From: Rattus norvegicus
Lineage: Eukaryota; Chordata; Mammalia; Rodentia; Muridae
Length of the DNA stretch: 64,000 nucleotides
Direction of reading: 5' to 3'
Assembly (NCBI RefSeq): GCF_036323735.1
Contig: NW_026947410.1
Coordinates: 1-64,000, forward strand
This document shows positions 26,101-38,800 of this stretch, in pieces (position 1 is the stretch's first letter; each line of letters opens with the position of its first letter). The notes under the pieces were generated by a model. The model was not told the origin of the DNA. It saw only the letters and a program-made list of their open reading frames with translations, and made no database searches. The position numbers and the translations under genes are program-made.

Positions 26101-27045
26101 CTCCCCTGTTTCTATAGGCAGGCACTCAGAGATATGAGCTTTCCTTTTAGTATAGCTTTCATTAGTCCCAAAAGTTTGGGTATATTGTACCTTAATTTTC
26201 ATGAAATTCTAAAAAGTCTTTAATTTCTTTCTTCATTTCTTCCTTGATCAAGTTATCATGGAGTAGAGCATTGTTCAACTTCCATGTATATGTGGGTGTT
26301 CTTTCCTAATTGTTATTGAAGAACAGTTTTAGCCCATGGAGTCTGGTAGGATTCATTGGATTATTATTATCTTTCCATATTCTTTTAGGTCTGGTTTTTG
26401 ATTGATTATATGATCAATTTTAGAGAAAGTGCCATGAAGTGGTGAGAAGTTATATCCTTTTGTTTTATGATAGAATGTTCTAAAATATCTGTTAAGTCCA
26501 TTTGGTTTATAACTTCTGTTAATCTGTCTATGTCTCTGTTTAATTTCTGTTTCCCTGATCGGTCTAATGATGAGAGTAGGGCGTTGAAATCTCCTGCTAT
26601 TATTATTTGCGGTGCCATATGTTCTTTGAGCTTTAGTAAGGTTTCTTTTATGTATGTAGGTGCCTTTGTATTTGGGGCATAGATATTTATGATTTAGAGT
26701 TCATCTTGGTGGATTTTTCCTTTGATGAATATGAAGTGTCCTTCCTTATGATTTTTAATGACTTTTGGTTGAAAGTAGATTTTATATGATATTAGAATCG
26801 CTACTCCAGCTTGCTTCTTAAGACAATTTGCTTGGAAAGTATTTATCCAGCCTTTTACTCTGAGGTAGTGTCTGTCTTTGTCTCTGAAGTGTGTTTCCTG
26901 TAGTTCAAAACGCTGGGTCCTCATTACAGATTCAGTTTGTCAATCTGTGTATTTTTAGTGGGAAATTGTGTCCATTGAAGTTGAGAGATATTAAGGATTA
27001 GTGATGGTAACTTTCTCTTATTTTCATATTGAAGGTTAGTTTACG
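23155..27045 (-). pseudogene. L1 ORF2, broken
   Basis: Endonuclease/reverse transcriptase frame of near normal length (about 3.9 kb) but interrupted. From its N-terminus, endonuclease pieces lie at 26694-26924 (QETHFRDKDRHYLRVKGW) and 26406-26618 (IIIAGDFNALLSSLDR). RT fingers lie at 25324-25626 (SPRSDGFSSEIYPIFIEHFI). The catalytic motif at about 24826-24850 reads FVDDMIVY, with the Ala of FADD changed to Val and both Asp kept. The C-terminal region spans 23355-23816 with [18 protein letters not shown] and 23060-23329. An ID element is inserted near 25.7 kb. Confidence 0.9.
25725..25800 (-). mobile_element. ID SINE nested in L1
   Basis: The reverse complement carries 'ttgagaatttagctcaatgg' and the 'cctgggttcggtccccag' B-box region. 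The T-rich stretch at 25704-25724 is its A-tail on the minus strand. Flanks 'gataactttt' (25699-25708) and 'gataaatttt' (25801-25810) are a likely target site duplication with one mismatch. Confidence 0.93.
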
Positions 27046-27089
27046 TTTGTGTGCTTCTCTTTGTTTTGTTGTGAAAAGATTAATTTCTT

Positions 27090-28191
27090 GCTTTATCTAT
27101 GATTTTTACCTGCCTCGTTGTGTTGGGGTTTGCCAGTTAGTTTCCTTTGTCTTACTAGATATGTAAAAATATATTGTGTAAATTTGGTTTTGTCATGGAA
27201 TATCTTGGTTTCTCCAGCTATGTTAATTGAGAGTTTTGCTAGATACAGTAACCTGGGCTGGCCTTTGTGTTCTCTTAGTGTTTGTATGACATCTGTCCAA
27301 GATCTTTTGGGTTTCATAGTCTCTGGTGAGAATTCTGGTGGAATTCTGACAGCTTTGCCTTTATATGTTATTTAACCTTTCCCTTTACTGCTTTTAATAT
27401 TTATATTTCTTTTGTGAATTTGGTGTTTTGACTTTTATGTGATTGGATTATTTCCTTTTCCATTCCAATCTATTTGGAGTTCGAGTTCGGTAGGCTTTGT
27501 TTACGTTTATGGACATCTCTTCCTTTAGATTAGGGAAGTTTTCTTTTATAATTTTGTTGAAGATATTACTGTCCCTTGATGTTGGCAGTCTTCACTCTCT
27601 TCCATTCTGTTATCTTTAGGTTTTTATCTTCTCATTGTGTCCTGGATTTCCTGTATGTTTTGGGCTAGGAGTTTTTTTTCGGTTTTACATTATCTTTGAC
27701 AGTTGTGTCAATGTTTTCTATGGAATCTTCTGCTCATTAGATTATGTGTGCTATCTCTTTTATACTGTTGGTGATTCTAACATCTGTGACTCCTGGTCTC
27801 TTTCCTAGGTTTTCCATCTCCAGGGTTGTCTTCCTCTGTGTTTCTTTATTGTTTCTATTTCCATTTTTAATTCCGGGATGGTTTTGTTCATTTCCTTCTC
27901 CTGTTTTGTTGTTTTTCCAGTAGTTCTTTAGGTACCTTTTTGTTCCCTCTTTATGGGATTCTACCTGTTTACTTCTGTATTTTTTTACTGTCCTGTATTT
28001 TCTTACGGAAGTTGTTTATGAACTTCTTAACATCCCCCATGTTTATGATAAAATGTGAACTTAAATCTAGATCTTGCTTCTCTGGTGTGTTTGGATATCC
28101 AGTGTTTGCTTTTGTGGGAGATTTGGGCTCTGAATGAGCCTAAGTAATCTAGATTACTGTTGTTTAAGTTCCTGTTCTTTCCTCTAGCCAT
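27090..28191 (-). pseudogene. L1 ORF1, broken
   Basis: Nucleic-acid-binding ORF1 protein remnant. The start context encodes MARGKEQELKQQ followed by a stop, matching the conserved MARGK start of rodent ORF1. The C-terminal domain is recognisable at 27093-27317 (WTDVIQTLREHK, LSINIAGETKIFHDKTKFTQ). The middle coiled-coil region is disrupted. Length is normal (about 1.1 kb). Confidence 0.85.
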
Positions 28192-29470
28192 CAGGTTGTC
28201 TCTGGAGTTAGCTTGTCTTGCTCTTTATGACAGTGGCTTGACAGTCCTGTAGGCTCGTGTGTCAGGACGGCTGTAAACCTGTTTTCCTGATTTCTTTTAG
28301 CCAGTTATGGGAACAGAGTATTCTGCTCTCAGCCGAGTAGTTTCTCCTGTCCACTGGCTTTCAGCTCTCCCTGTGGGCAGGAACCAGAAGGAAATTCACA
28401 TACTTCTCCTAGATCCTTCTGTGCGGGTGGGGGCACAGAAGGCCCAAGGTGTTTTCCTCTTGAGACAGGAATCTGGGGATAGAATAGTATCCTCTGGTTT
28501 CCCAGGAGTGTCCACTCCTCTGAAAGTCTAGTTCCCCCACCCTCTGGATTTGTGTGCAGGGAGCTATTCAACCAGTTCACTTCAGATCCAGGCACAGTCT
28601 GGGACATGGTGCTCCTGCAGTTTTACTCCTCTATATTCCTGGGTCCAGAAGCACTATGCTCTTTTGTCTGGGTCCAGAGATGTGGGTAACAGTGGGAAGA
28701 CATGGGAGCCTCTTTTCCTTGTAGGCTCAGTATTGTGCACAATACTGGGTAATCAGGTCTCTCTCCCACAGCGTCTAGGAGCAGGGCCGGGATGACGAGT
28801 TTCAGGAGAATGCTAGAAACTGGAAGTGCCTGGTCCCAGAAGAGTTCTGCCTTTGCTTGTTCTGAGTCCACCAGTCAGGTCACTTAGAGCAGAAAAGTTG
28901 GATTTACCTCTGGTCTCAGGCCAGAAGTCATTCCTCAGCTGACTTTCAGCTCTCTATGAGAGCCACAAGCAGAAATGTCCTACCCCTACTGCTCCTAGGT
29001 CCCTATGCACAGGAGGCCCAGTTGGAGCTAGGTGGTTTTCAGGGGTTTCCACCCCTCTGATGCTCTAAGTCTTCCAATCCCATGAGATTTGGATGTAGGA
29101 TGCATTTTGGACTAAACCAGATAAAGATGCAGTTTGGACTGCAGGGCTCCTGTACCTTGACTCCTACTATATTCATGTATCCAGAGGCACTGTGCAGTTT
29201 CCTCTTGGGCTAGGGATGTCGGCACAGGTGGACAGAAGTGGCAGTCTCTCCTTCCCTGAGGTCCCAGTATTGCCCACTCTTCTGGGTGATCAGCTCTCTG
29301 TCACACAGAGATTCCAGAGGAGTTTCAAATGTTCATTCCCTATCCTGTAGGTCTCTAATCATTCCAATTCTCCTCCAAAGTGTGATGGACAAGACCCCTC
29401 TGGTCAAGGGGAGGTACAACAGGCCCCATCAGAAAAAGAGGGCTGCAAACTACTTCTCTTAAAGGTAATC
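28192..29470 (-). promoter_or_regulatory. L1 5' UTR with two monomer-like repeats
   Basis: GC-richer region upstream of ORF1. Two related segments about 525 bp apart carry mirrored phrases. One, near 28660, has 'acccaggaatatagaggagt' on the minus strand; the other, near 29180, has 'atacatgaatatagtaggag'. Each is followed by a 'ctgcagg' or 'ctgcagt' word. This matches the monomer organisation of rodent L1 promoters. No promoter activity can be inferred for this decayed copy. Confidence 0.7.
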
Positions 29471-31904
29471 TCAGTGATTATTCATATTCCACAAATGGAT
29501 TAATACATGCCCCCTCTCCACCGGAGACTTTAATACCGTTGATAGCTGCCAAAGCAGGGCAGAGAGCTATGTCCAATCCGAAAGACAGTCAAAGATGTCC
29601 CCAATCTACATCAAAGTGCCTAATGCAATCTGCTTAGGGTAAAGCGAATTTTAAACCTGATTCTGCTGAAAAAGGGCGTTTCAGAACTTCCCTATTAAAC
29701 CAAGAGGAACTTAAAAGCCCTCCACTATTAAAAATGAGATTAAATCATCACTTATGGTCCAGAGTGACAAAATGCAGTCACAAATCCCAAAGTGAAACTC
29801 ATAACGCACATACCAGCCCAAGCAGAGACAAAACTTTCTGCATGTACAACATTAGATCAAGGACCATTGACAATTTCAGAAGGGGCTCTTCAGTGTTCCA
29901 TACCCAAGCAAGATGTGGTAGAAAATTCTAAGTCCACCAAAGGAATTCTTGTGCCTTCAGCATATAAAAAAATATGATCTAGCACCCTCACCATCTCCCC
30001 CAGTACTTACAATGTCACTATACAACAGAGAATTATTCAAATATCCTCTACCACCGAAAAGGTCCCTCCTGACTTGTCATCAGGCCCAAAAGAACCAAGT
30101 TTATCACAACACATAGTCAATGAGCCATGCAGACTCCATATTTATACAAAGTGCAGAGAAGATACAACATCCCCTACCTCCTCAAGGGACTCTAGGTCAT
30201 TCTGTCCTGTAAGGAGAGGCTCCAAATTTTTCCACATATACAGCAGAGATGCTAGCATTTCCCAAAACTTAGCAGAATTCTCTGAGTAGTACTCTATCTC
30301 TTAAAGAGACTGTGAGAGAAGAAACATCTACAAAAGGAGTTCTACCCACAGCCACATATGTAGAAATGGCTTGCCGATGTGACACATGTACAAAAGATGT
30401 TCTAGGACATATTCCATCTGTAGAGAAGGTTATGGATTCAACCATATATGAACCAGGAGTGGGGGAACATGATAACGAAATACCAGTGTCTGTACCATCC
30501 TCAACAGCTGAGGAAAGGGATTGCTTGGATTGCATTTGTGCAAAAGAATGGATATGACCTCTGCTAACTTCACAGGTGTCTATACGAACTTCTTAATCTC
30601 CTCAAGCTCAGCCAACATCCACAAACACAAAAGACGCTACAGACTCTTCCAAATATTCCCAAAGGGTATCCAGTCCTTCTTTATACCCACAAGCAGACCC
30701 AGAACATCTGCAAAATACTTCTAAGGCTCTGGATTTTACCTTATCTCCTGAAGGTGCCTTCGAAGCCGTTTTGCCTATCAAGCAGGCTAGGGAACCTGAC
30801 ACTTCTATATGAAAGTCTGATTCCATTTCTCCCGCAGAAGAAAATTTTCTTGGAACTTCCACAATTACACAACGATGTGTAGAAACATCCTTATCTGCTC
30901 ATGAGGCTCCCAGATCTTTCACATATGTCCATGATGCTCTAGAAGAAGTCACATCTTCAGAGGCAGCTCTAATACCTAACCACCATTCTGATGTCACAGT
31001 CAGGATTTCTACACATATACATGATACATTAAGACCTTCCTCATCTGAGAAGGATGTCTGAGGATCTACTGCACCTGAACAGCATGCTTTACAACTATCC
31101 CTGTCTACCCAAGTAGATTTATATCACATGTGCACACTGGGAAGAAATAGATTGCATTCTCCCTCTACCATAGTGGACCATAAGCATCCAGTCTCTAGAA
31201 ACACAGGGTTAAGATTTGATCCTTCGGATGGAGTCTTGAGAACTTTCTCCTCTGAGGAAGACAGTTGTGAATTTGGATATTGTGTCATCTTCTGGAAACA
31301 AAGAGACACCAAAAGATACAACTACTCCTCAGGTGAGTCCCACACATTCTCCATCTGTCCATAGGCCCTTTGAATTTTCCAAAAATGACAAAGGAATTTT
31401 GGAAAGTTGCCAATCCTTACAAGGGCATACTGGACATTCCATATTATCCCAAGGTGCTCAAGAAACTCACTTTTCTACCAAAATGCATGTTCACCGTCTG
31501 CCCAGGGTTTCAGGGAATTTCTTCACACTGCTCTAGGGCTCCAGTAAGTGTTGTCCATGCTCAAAGTGATTTGTCATTGTGCAAATTAGACTTCAAAATT
31601 ACAAAAGCTTTTTTTATATTTTCAAAGGTCTGAGGGAAAGTCCACATCGAAAAATATCTTTTAGACCTTGTGCCATCAGCCCAAGTATATCAGAAATATT
31701 CCATGTCTTCTAAAGCATCCAAAAATCAATCTGGCTTAGCAGTCTTCCTGGGAAACATTTACCATCAGCCGTACAATCCCCAGGACCAATGAAATAAAAA
31801 AGGGGTATCTAGAAACTTTACCATCTGCCCAAAGGTCTTTAGAATGTTCAGCAACTTCTCCAAGATCACAGTTAAACCAGAGATCAAAAAAACTAAAGCC
31901 ATCT
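29471..31904 (+). other. Unrecognised degenerate repeat-rich, coding-like region
   Basis: About 2.4 kb without any element I recognise, between the L1 5' end and the second tandem cluster. It is rich in Ser/Thr/Pro codons on the plus strand, with frequent stops and frame changes. Peptide words recur: TYVHDALEEVTSSEA and STHIHDTLRPSSSEKDV are 30 residues apart at about 30917-31060. Nucleotide words such as 'cacatatrt' with 'gatgct' and 'acaaaaggagttcta/acaaaagatgttcta' recur too. This suggests a decayed exon of a repetitive protein; the gene is unknown to me. Confidence 0.4.
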
Positions 31905-33078
31905 TCCCAGGGTGTTTTCCCAAGAACCACGTTTCTTTTTTCTTTTATACCAAGACAAAAGACCAGCTTCCTTCTCCCCATCTCTGATCTCTTAATCCTG
32001 TTTGTTCACCCTCCCAAATGGCTCTTTACTCTGAATTAGAGGCCAATTAGTAAACCATAGATATATGGAAGGAATATCTGAGAGACAATTGCTGACGAAG
32101 CAACACTTGTTACGTCACAGAAGAAGCTAGGGCTCTCCAGGATACAAGGGATTTTTCATGGAGGGCCTAATGATGATGTCACTGAGAACTGCCATGGCCT
32201 ACCTGCTAAACAGCTTTCCTTACATTGACCAGTTTCAAGTGTGCCCTTTCCAGTAGTGTCCCCTTTGACACAGGGTAAAACTTCACATGCTACATCTCTC
32301 TAAAGCTAGAGATTTCTCTGCTTCATTAGTGGTCACATGCTCTGAATGGAGAAAGTTAGGCAAGGGCTTAGCATGGGTAGAAAATATCTAGGAACAAGGA
32401 GTGAAGGAGATTCTTCTGGAGATTAATTTCATTCCCACGTCCAATCCTGTGAAATACAATTCAAATCACTACGTTTTCTCAGTTTCCCATGTGCCAATAT
32501 TTTCCCTACAGACCTTTAGTTTACTGGATATTTTGTTACATTTTTTGATTGTACATTCATTGACAGGGGACATTCTATATATTCCTGCATGAGTACTCAA
32601 AAATTTCATTTTTCGAATTCCATTTTTTGCAATAAATTTGGTAAACAAACTTGACCCAGCTATAGCGTGAATATAACAGTGGAAATATTGTGTACTACTT
32701 CAAATGATCAACTCCCAAATAATTATAATATCCAAAGATTAACAGACATCAGTTAAGCAAAGACAACAATGACTATAGAATGCAGTTCTATAGTTCTATT
32801 ACATATCTTTTCTCTAATATCTATCTTCCTGTATTCCCAGGGCAAGACATGAGAGTTTTCAGTCCAAACGTCAGTTTCAGGGGGATGTGCAGCAAAATGT
32901 ATTGCTTGAGGTCCAGTGAAACCTCAACTTCAGCAGGTTCATAAGAACAGGAAGGAATCTATTTGGCATTGTCATTTGTGGATCCTATATTCTTGACCTA
33001 ATTGCACAGAATCCATGTAAATATTCCACTAAAATTCATAGTTGTAGGAGCCATTTTATATATATATATATAAAATCA
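31905..33078 (+). repeat. Cluster 2 partial unit
   Basis: Last half of a unit, starting just before 'ccagcttccttctccccatc'. It contains the 'gatgtcactgagaactgcca' landmark at about 32175. The junction with the next unit holds a short TATATA tract (33057-33073). Confidence 0.85.
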
Positions 33079-34634
33079 GGCACCAAAACTGGATAAGATT
33101 GATGAAGCTAAAATGTGCATTCTGCCAATAAACAGTTATAGATCTTTCATTAGAGAGACAGCCAGAGCATGTCAAATACAGAAGTGATTGCTAGTGGCAA
33201 ACCAGATAACTGAAAAAAGACCCCTTGTTTGTAGATGTTGAGAAAGGATTTCAAGAACTGAATGGACTTTCAACCAAATAAGAAAAACAAGTTCAACTAA
33301 CCTGAGCTTTCTGGTACTAAACCAATATTCAAAGACTGTTTATAGACAGACTTATGGCTCCAACTGCATATGTGGCAGAGTATGGTGATTTTGGGCATCA
33401 GTGATAGGATAAGCCCTTGGTTCTCCCTAGTTTTTATTGCTAGTTCAAGGGAATGTCAAGGCTCAGTAAAGGCGTTATAGAAGAAGGGTAAGAAGACCAG
33501 TTAGGAATCTTATGGACAAGAAAGTGGGAAAGAAAATAACATTTAAAATGTAAATATAGAAATACCCATTTAAAAATGCTATAAAATTTGCTAAAAAAAT
33601 AAAAAAAAATTAAAGAAAGAAAAGAAAAGAAAATTAGCAGCTAATCAGACCTATTGGCTCAGTAATCCAAATGGTCCCTATCAGGGAATTATAGTCAGAA
33701 TAATACTAGTGGAAAGTCTGAGGTGATGAAGTCCAAATTTGGAGCAATTCTCTCTCTCAAATACCAGTATCAGAACATACTGCTCTATAAGTATCCAAAT
33801 AATTGAGTAATTTCCTCTGAGCTGAGGATACAATACATGTTTTTTACTTCTTCCTTAGGACCATTTTCTTCTGGGCAGAAAGAATAAAAACGATGAGTTC
33901 TAAGGAAAAGAACAGTGTCCTTCACAACACCTGGCCTTTTGGATAAAGATATTAATGATATAAACTCTCTGACTTCCAGGAACCATTAGAAGCAGGGAAG
34001 TCAGGATGCTTCTGAGAGGCTCCAGCACCTGAATCCCGTATGTGGAGGGCTAAGGTCATGTCTGTGTCTCAAGTGAATATACTCAACTCCTACCAAGGAC
34101 TGAGATTTCCCATAATCCATGCATATCTTCCTTTTTTTTTACCAAGACAGAAGGCCAGCTTTCTTTTCCACACCTCTGATTTCTTCATCCTCTTTGTCCT
34201 CCCTCCTAAATGGCCCTTTACACTGAATTAGCAGCCAATTAGTAAACCCTATATGTACTGAAGGAATATTGGAGAGGTACATTGAATAGATTCAAGAATG
34301 TGATTTGCAGGTGTGTCTCCTATGACACAGTGGAAACCTGTACGTACTACAAACTTCATCTCTCCAAGTCTAGATACTTCTCTTTCCTGTATTAGTGTTT
34401 ACATGGTCTGAATGGAGAAAGTTATTCAGGGGCTTGGCATGAGTAGAAAACATCTAGGAACATAGGATGGAGGAGATTCTTCTGGATCATAATTCTATTA
34501 CCAGGTCCATTCCTGTGATATACAGTTCAGTTTCCTAGGTTTTCTTTGTTTCCCAAAAACCTGTATTTACCCTACAGACCTTTAATTGAGTGTATATTGT
34601 ATTTCATTTTCTATTTGTACATTCCTTGATTGGG

Positions 34635-34686
<52 letters not shown>

Positions 34687-34703
34687 CGTATATATATTCT
34701 GGA

Positions 34704-34739
<36 letters not shown>

Positions 34740-35269
34740 ATATATTCTGGAATATATATATATATTCCAGAATGTGTTATCAAATAATCTGTTTTCCAAT
34801 TCCATTTTTTTTCATTGATTTTGGCAACAATGTGGGTCTAGCAATAGAATGAATATAACAATGTAAATATTGTCTACCTACTTCGAATGATAAACTCCCA
34901 AATGCTTATTTTATCCAAAAAATAGCAGATATCAATAAAACAAAGGACAACATTGACTATAGAATGTGGTTCTATTTCCAATTAAGTATCAGTTCTCTCA
35001 TATCTACCTACCTGTGTTCCCACCATGATTATTTCTTCAGGCCATACATCATACTTAGGAGGATGGGCAGTGAGAGGAATGGCTTGAGGTCCAGTTAAAC
35101 ATCAACCTCAATAGGTTCCTAAGAACAGGAGTGAGATTATTTGCCATTGTCATTTGTGGATTCTACATTCTTTAGCTAGTTGCGCACAATCCATGCTAAA
35201 ATTCTACCTAACCTCATTGCTGTAGGAGAGACCAAATATATATATTTGAATATATATATATATATATAT
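33079..35269 (+). repeat. Cluster 2 complete unit
   Basis: A full unit with L1 3' UTR portion (33079-33620). It lacks about 170 bp, including the 'gatgtcactgagaactgcca' landmark, near 34280, where 'gagaggtacattgaatag' joins the two sides. It carries a large TA/TG microsatellite at 34637-34776 not present in other units. Confidence 0.85.
34637..34776 (+). repeat. TA-rich microsatellite with perfect palindromes
   Basis: TA runs, a GTGTGT run and repeated 'ttctggaatatata' arms. The segment near 34747-34774 ('ttctgga', TA run, 'tccagaa') is self-complementary. Frames predicted across it (Tyr-Ile repeats) are artefacts. Confidence 0.95.
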
Positions 35270-35275
35270 TCAAAA
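35240..35275 (+). repeat. AT palindrome at unit junction
   Basis: 'tttgaata', a TA run, then 'tattcaaa' form a perfect inverted repeat exactly where one unit ends ('taggagagaccaaatata') and the next L1 3' UTR begins ('aaactagata'). Confidence 0.95.
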
Positions 35276-35447
35276 CTAGATATGAGTGATGAAGCTATGA
35301 AGTGCATTCTGCCAGGTACCGGATATAGCTCCTTCCTAAGAGAGACAGCTAGAGCATATCAAATACAGAAGTGAATGCTAGTGGCAAACTAGTTTACTGA
35401 CAACTGATATGTTGTTGGTAGATTTTGAGAAGGGATTACAAATGCTG
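35270..35447 (+). repeat. Cluster 2 third unit, first part
   Basis: Start of the L1 3' UTR portion of the next unit, interrupted after 'gggattacaaatgctg' by the ERV. It resumes at 39428. Confidence 0.85.
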
Positions 35448-35854
35448 TGTAAGTGAGGGTTCTGAGGGTACCTGGAAGAGAATGTGGGACAAAGGACCAA
35501 AGAAGGATGCCAAGACAAGAGTCTGAAAAAGGCGTCAATTTTATTTTTCTCCAAGGCTGAATTTATACCATAAGAGGGTTAACAGAGGGAGGTGGAACTA
35601 AGAAACATTTACGCAGGGCAAAACACATGATTTGTTTGGTCACAGATTGATGTTGAAAGGATGGTACAGAGTTTACAGGTTTGTCATATTATTAATCAGC
35701 AGGACAACATTACCATATTTTTATCTTCTTGACCACCAGATTTGTATTAGTCTTCTGCAGCTGACTGGGGATTTTCCATGAACCCAGTCATACTTAATAC
35801 TAATCATAATAATAACATCTACAATGGAGGGCTTCAAGGGAATTGCAACCAACA
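35448..35854 (-). repeat. ERV 3' LTR
   Basis: Downstream LTR with respect to element polarity. It aligns along its length with 39006-39427 with many substitutions and small indels, indicating an old insertion. The purine tract expected just upstream of a 3' LTR is not obvious (minus-strand flank reads 'gtaaattggaga'). Confidence 0.85.
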
Positions 35855-38800
35855 TCTCCAATTTACATATATTCAAATGTAAAAGTGACCAGTGCCCATG
35901 CATGTACTGGAATGCACCCCTTGGAAACTGCGTCTGTCTAACTTGGGGTGTTATTTGTCACATGGCCAAGAGAATCTTGTAGCCAGGGCCCATCATGGGA
36001 TAAGGCAGCAGCTAATGTCGGCCCTCCTGTCTTAGGCCATTTATTCATGAATATATCATTCTCTATCCATCAATGACTGTCCAGCTCTGCACGCAGGGGT
36101 GAGAATTTTTTGGTTTTTCAGCAAAGGCATCAGGACAGTAGGCAAAAAAGAATGATGGCCTCATTTGACTGAGGAACAAAAATGTCCTTCCCTGGACTGG
36201 GATGGAGATTTGTAGGTGAACTTGACCCTCATCAAAGCATCGTCGATAGTTAGCCTATGATAATATAAGTGAATAGGTTTTGTTGTTATATTATCTCCCT
36301 GTTACTTAACAAGGATGATAAATGATTAAATGTCCAAGGGCCAAAATATATAAGCAAAAGACAAGGAGATAAATAGGTATCCCATGCATGTCCAATAAGG
36401 AATAAGCAAACCCCAAATAATTAATGTACAGCATCATTAACTGAAAAATAAATAATGTGTTGATACATAGAAGGAAAAATAGCATGATGATTGACATTTT
36501 TTAAAGTCTCAAAATAAATCAAATAGACAATACAATTTGGGTTCCTGCAACAATCATAATTGCATTATCCAAAAAGTCAAATCCTATGAATGGTATTGCA
36601 TTTTTGAAGAATACATAATTTAGCTGTCCTGGAGTGGGTGTTAGGTTTCTCATTCTTCTTGAAGCGATGCAGTTCTTTGAGGAAGCAGGTCCTTTGAGTG
36701 GAATGCAGGCTGTAGATGAAGTCGCGTGTACCTTAGGCCATGTTAAGTGCCTCGCTGGGCTCCTTCTTTGGATCTTTTTGCCCAAAAGCAGGTCAGTAAG
36801 AATGCACTGTATCTTTTAACAATTTTAAAGTAATTATAATCTCTGTATCAACCTCTGATTGAAACGTTCTAAGACCCCAAGTATATCAATTTAATATTTA
36901 AGGGAATGTACCATCCCTTGTTTTAAAATTAGTACCTTCAGAATGTGAATCTGGGACATCCATATTAGCAGGATGGGATATATTTTAAGTCAAATTACAG
37001 AGTGTCTTGGGTGATAAAATTCTTAAGAACAGCGGTGAGGTGCCAGGCAAGAATGCTAGGGGGTAACATGGTGAGAGCACGTGGAACAACCAGATAGGTG
37101 ACAAATAGCATTCAGTCATATAGCTAAATGGGCCAGCTTTCTTGGGGCAAAAAGGCCAGCCCATAATCAGGCACAAGCTTTGTGCCTGTGAAACAAAAAT
37201 GAGAGCAGAGTGGCAGCTGGTTTGTTACCGGCTGTCTCTCTGGACTTTGATTGTCCTGAGCTCAGCTCAGCTCCTTAGAGTCAGCTCAGTGGCTCTGCCT
37301 ATCAAGAGACCCAGCCTCTGAAGGACACTAGGCTTCCAGTAAGAATTAATAACAAAAGGATAGAGAGATGGTTAAGAACTGAGTGCTAGATGCCAAGTGG
37401 CTGATAAAATAATTGTATGGTTCGTCTACTTTAAGGGGGAAGTTTCTTCCAGGCTGTCATACATGCTAGATGACCTTGCGCCAAAAGACCAGGAGAAAAT
37501 AGCATTTGAGAATTGAAGGGGGGCTTGCCCAGGGGGTGTTATCCGATTGAAGCCTCAGATATCATAGAGTAAACTATAGTTACAGGCAATTGGTTTTAAG
37601 GACGCTTTCGGCTACCATTCCTGAGGCATTGGTCACAATTGTGTTGGGTTTCCGGACTCTTACAACCAATAAATAGATTACTAACATTGGAGTACTGATC
37701 TTTAATAGAAGTATAGCCCTCCAAGGACTGCAGTGGTAGCCGTGCACCAAGCCGCCTCACTGAGTTAGAGGGCCATGAAAAAGAAAACATTGATCCTGAC
37801 CGTGGCCACAGCCTCCAGTTGGAGTAAGCTGAAGAGCCGGTGCTAAGACTTTCTCCTCTTGTCATCCTAGAGTAAAGCCTTTTCTGTCTGGCACAAAGAA
37901 GTTCCTCACAGTCTGCTGCAGATTCTTTCTGAAACTATTTTTGGGACTACCCTGATTCCCAACCTGGGGCATTTTGACCACAGGGGAAAGAACTGACTGC
38001 TGCAGGAATAGGATCAGAGGCACTGTGTATGTCAATGATGACTAACAAGGAAGGTGACTTAATGCTGAAGACCAACTCCTCACTTGCAATAGGGCCAGCA
38101 GATAAGGCAGGTTCCCTGGCAGAAAACAATTTCTCTCAAGCAAATTATTTCCAAGTTAAGCACCAAGTAGACCAAGTAAAACTTCTTGAGAAAGAAAGCA
38201 AACAGTTCCATGATTTCAAACACTATCATCAGTCCAAGTCCAAAAATGAAACAACAGCCAAAAAAGACACTCGACAATACCAAAGAAAAAAACTAGACAA
38301 ACAAGACCAAGAAAAAGCATTCTATAAGTGAATTCCACAGATGCCCATTACCTTCAATACCTGGCCCAAAATGCAGCTTAACCTTAGCTGTTTCTGGGAT
38401 GAGGCAGAACATCTGATCCCACCTCCCAATGTGACTCTAGAGTGTCCTCTATATTCCTTTCTCCTCCTAGAGCATCCTCTCTGGCCTGTGACAACAAGCA
38501 AGTCGACCTGTCACAGCCATAAGCCCCTTACAGGACCAATAGCGACCACCAAGTGGACTCTAAAACTTCTCCAGTTGGGACTCAAACCCTTCAGACAGCG
38601 GGGCATACAACACAAGTCAGCATGAAACAAAGGCGAAACATGACACAGAGACAAAACAGAAAGTAACACAGAACACAAAACACAGACTTGCTCAAGCTTA
38701 CCTCTGATCTCTTAACCAATTGTGGTCTGGAGGGAGCACAGTCCCTGTGATGCACCAAAGTGCTTTAAGACCCCATAGCCCTATTCTTTGTGTCCTGAAT

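Larger units (their letters stand above)
22449..29470 (-). mobile_element. LINE-1, near full length, degenerate
   Basis: Minus-strand L1 of about 7.0 kb. It has a 3' end with A-tail at about 22450-22462, a 3' UTR to about 23155, ORF2 to about 27045, ORF1 to about 28191 and a 5' UTR to about 29470. Several frameshifts and stops and a nested ID inactivate it. The 5' edge is placed where recognisable 5' UTR ends and is uncertain. I could not find a convincing target site duplication matching 'ctcttccagagggagtatc' next to 29470. Its 3' terminal 300 bp also exist as a stub at 40694-40971. Confidence 0.9.

Noticed and set aside
34586..34852. Three overlapping Tyr/Ile-repeat frames
   Set aside because: Readings of a TA microsatellite inside an array unit; absent from sibling units.
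38029..38331. 100-codon Lys-rich plus-strand frame in the ERV interior
   Set aside because: Opposite to the element's polarity, no gag or other viral motif.
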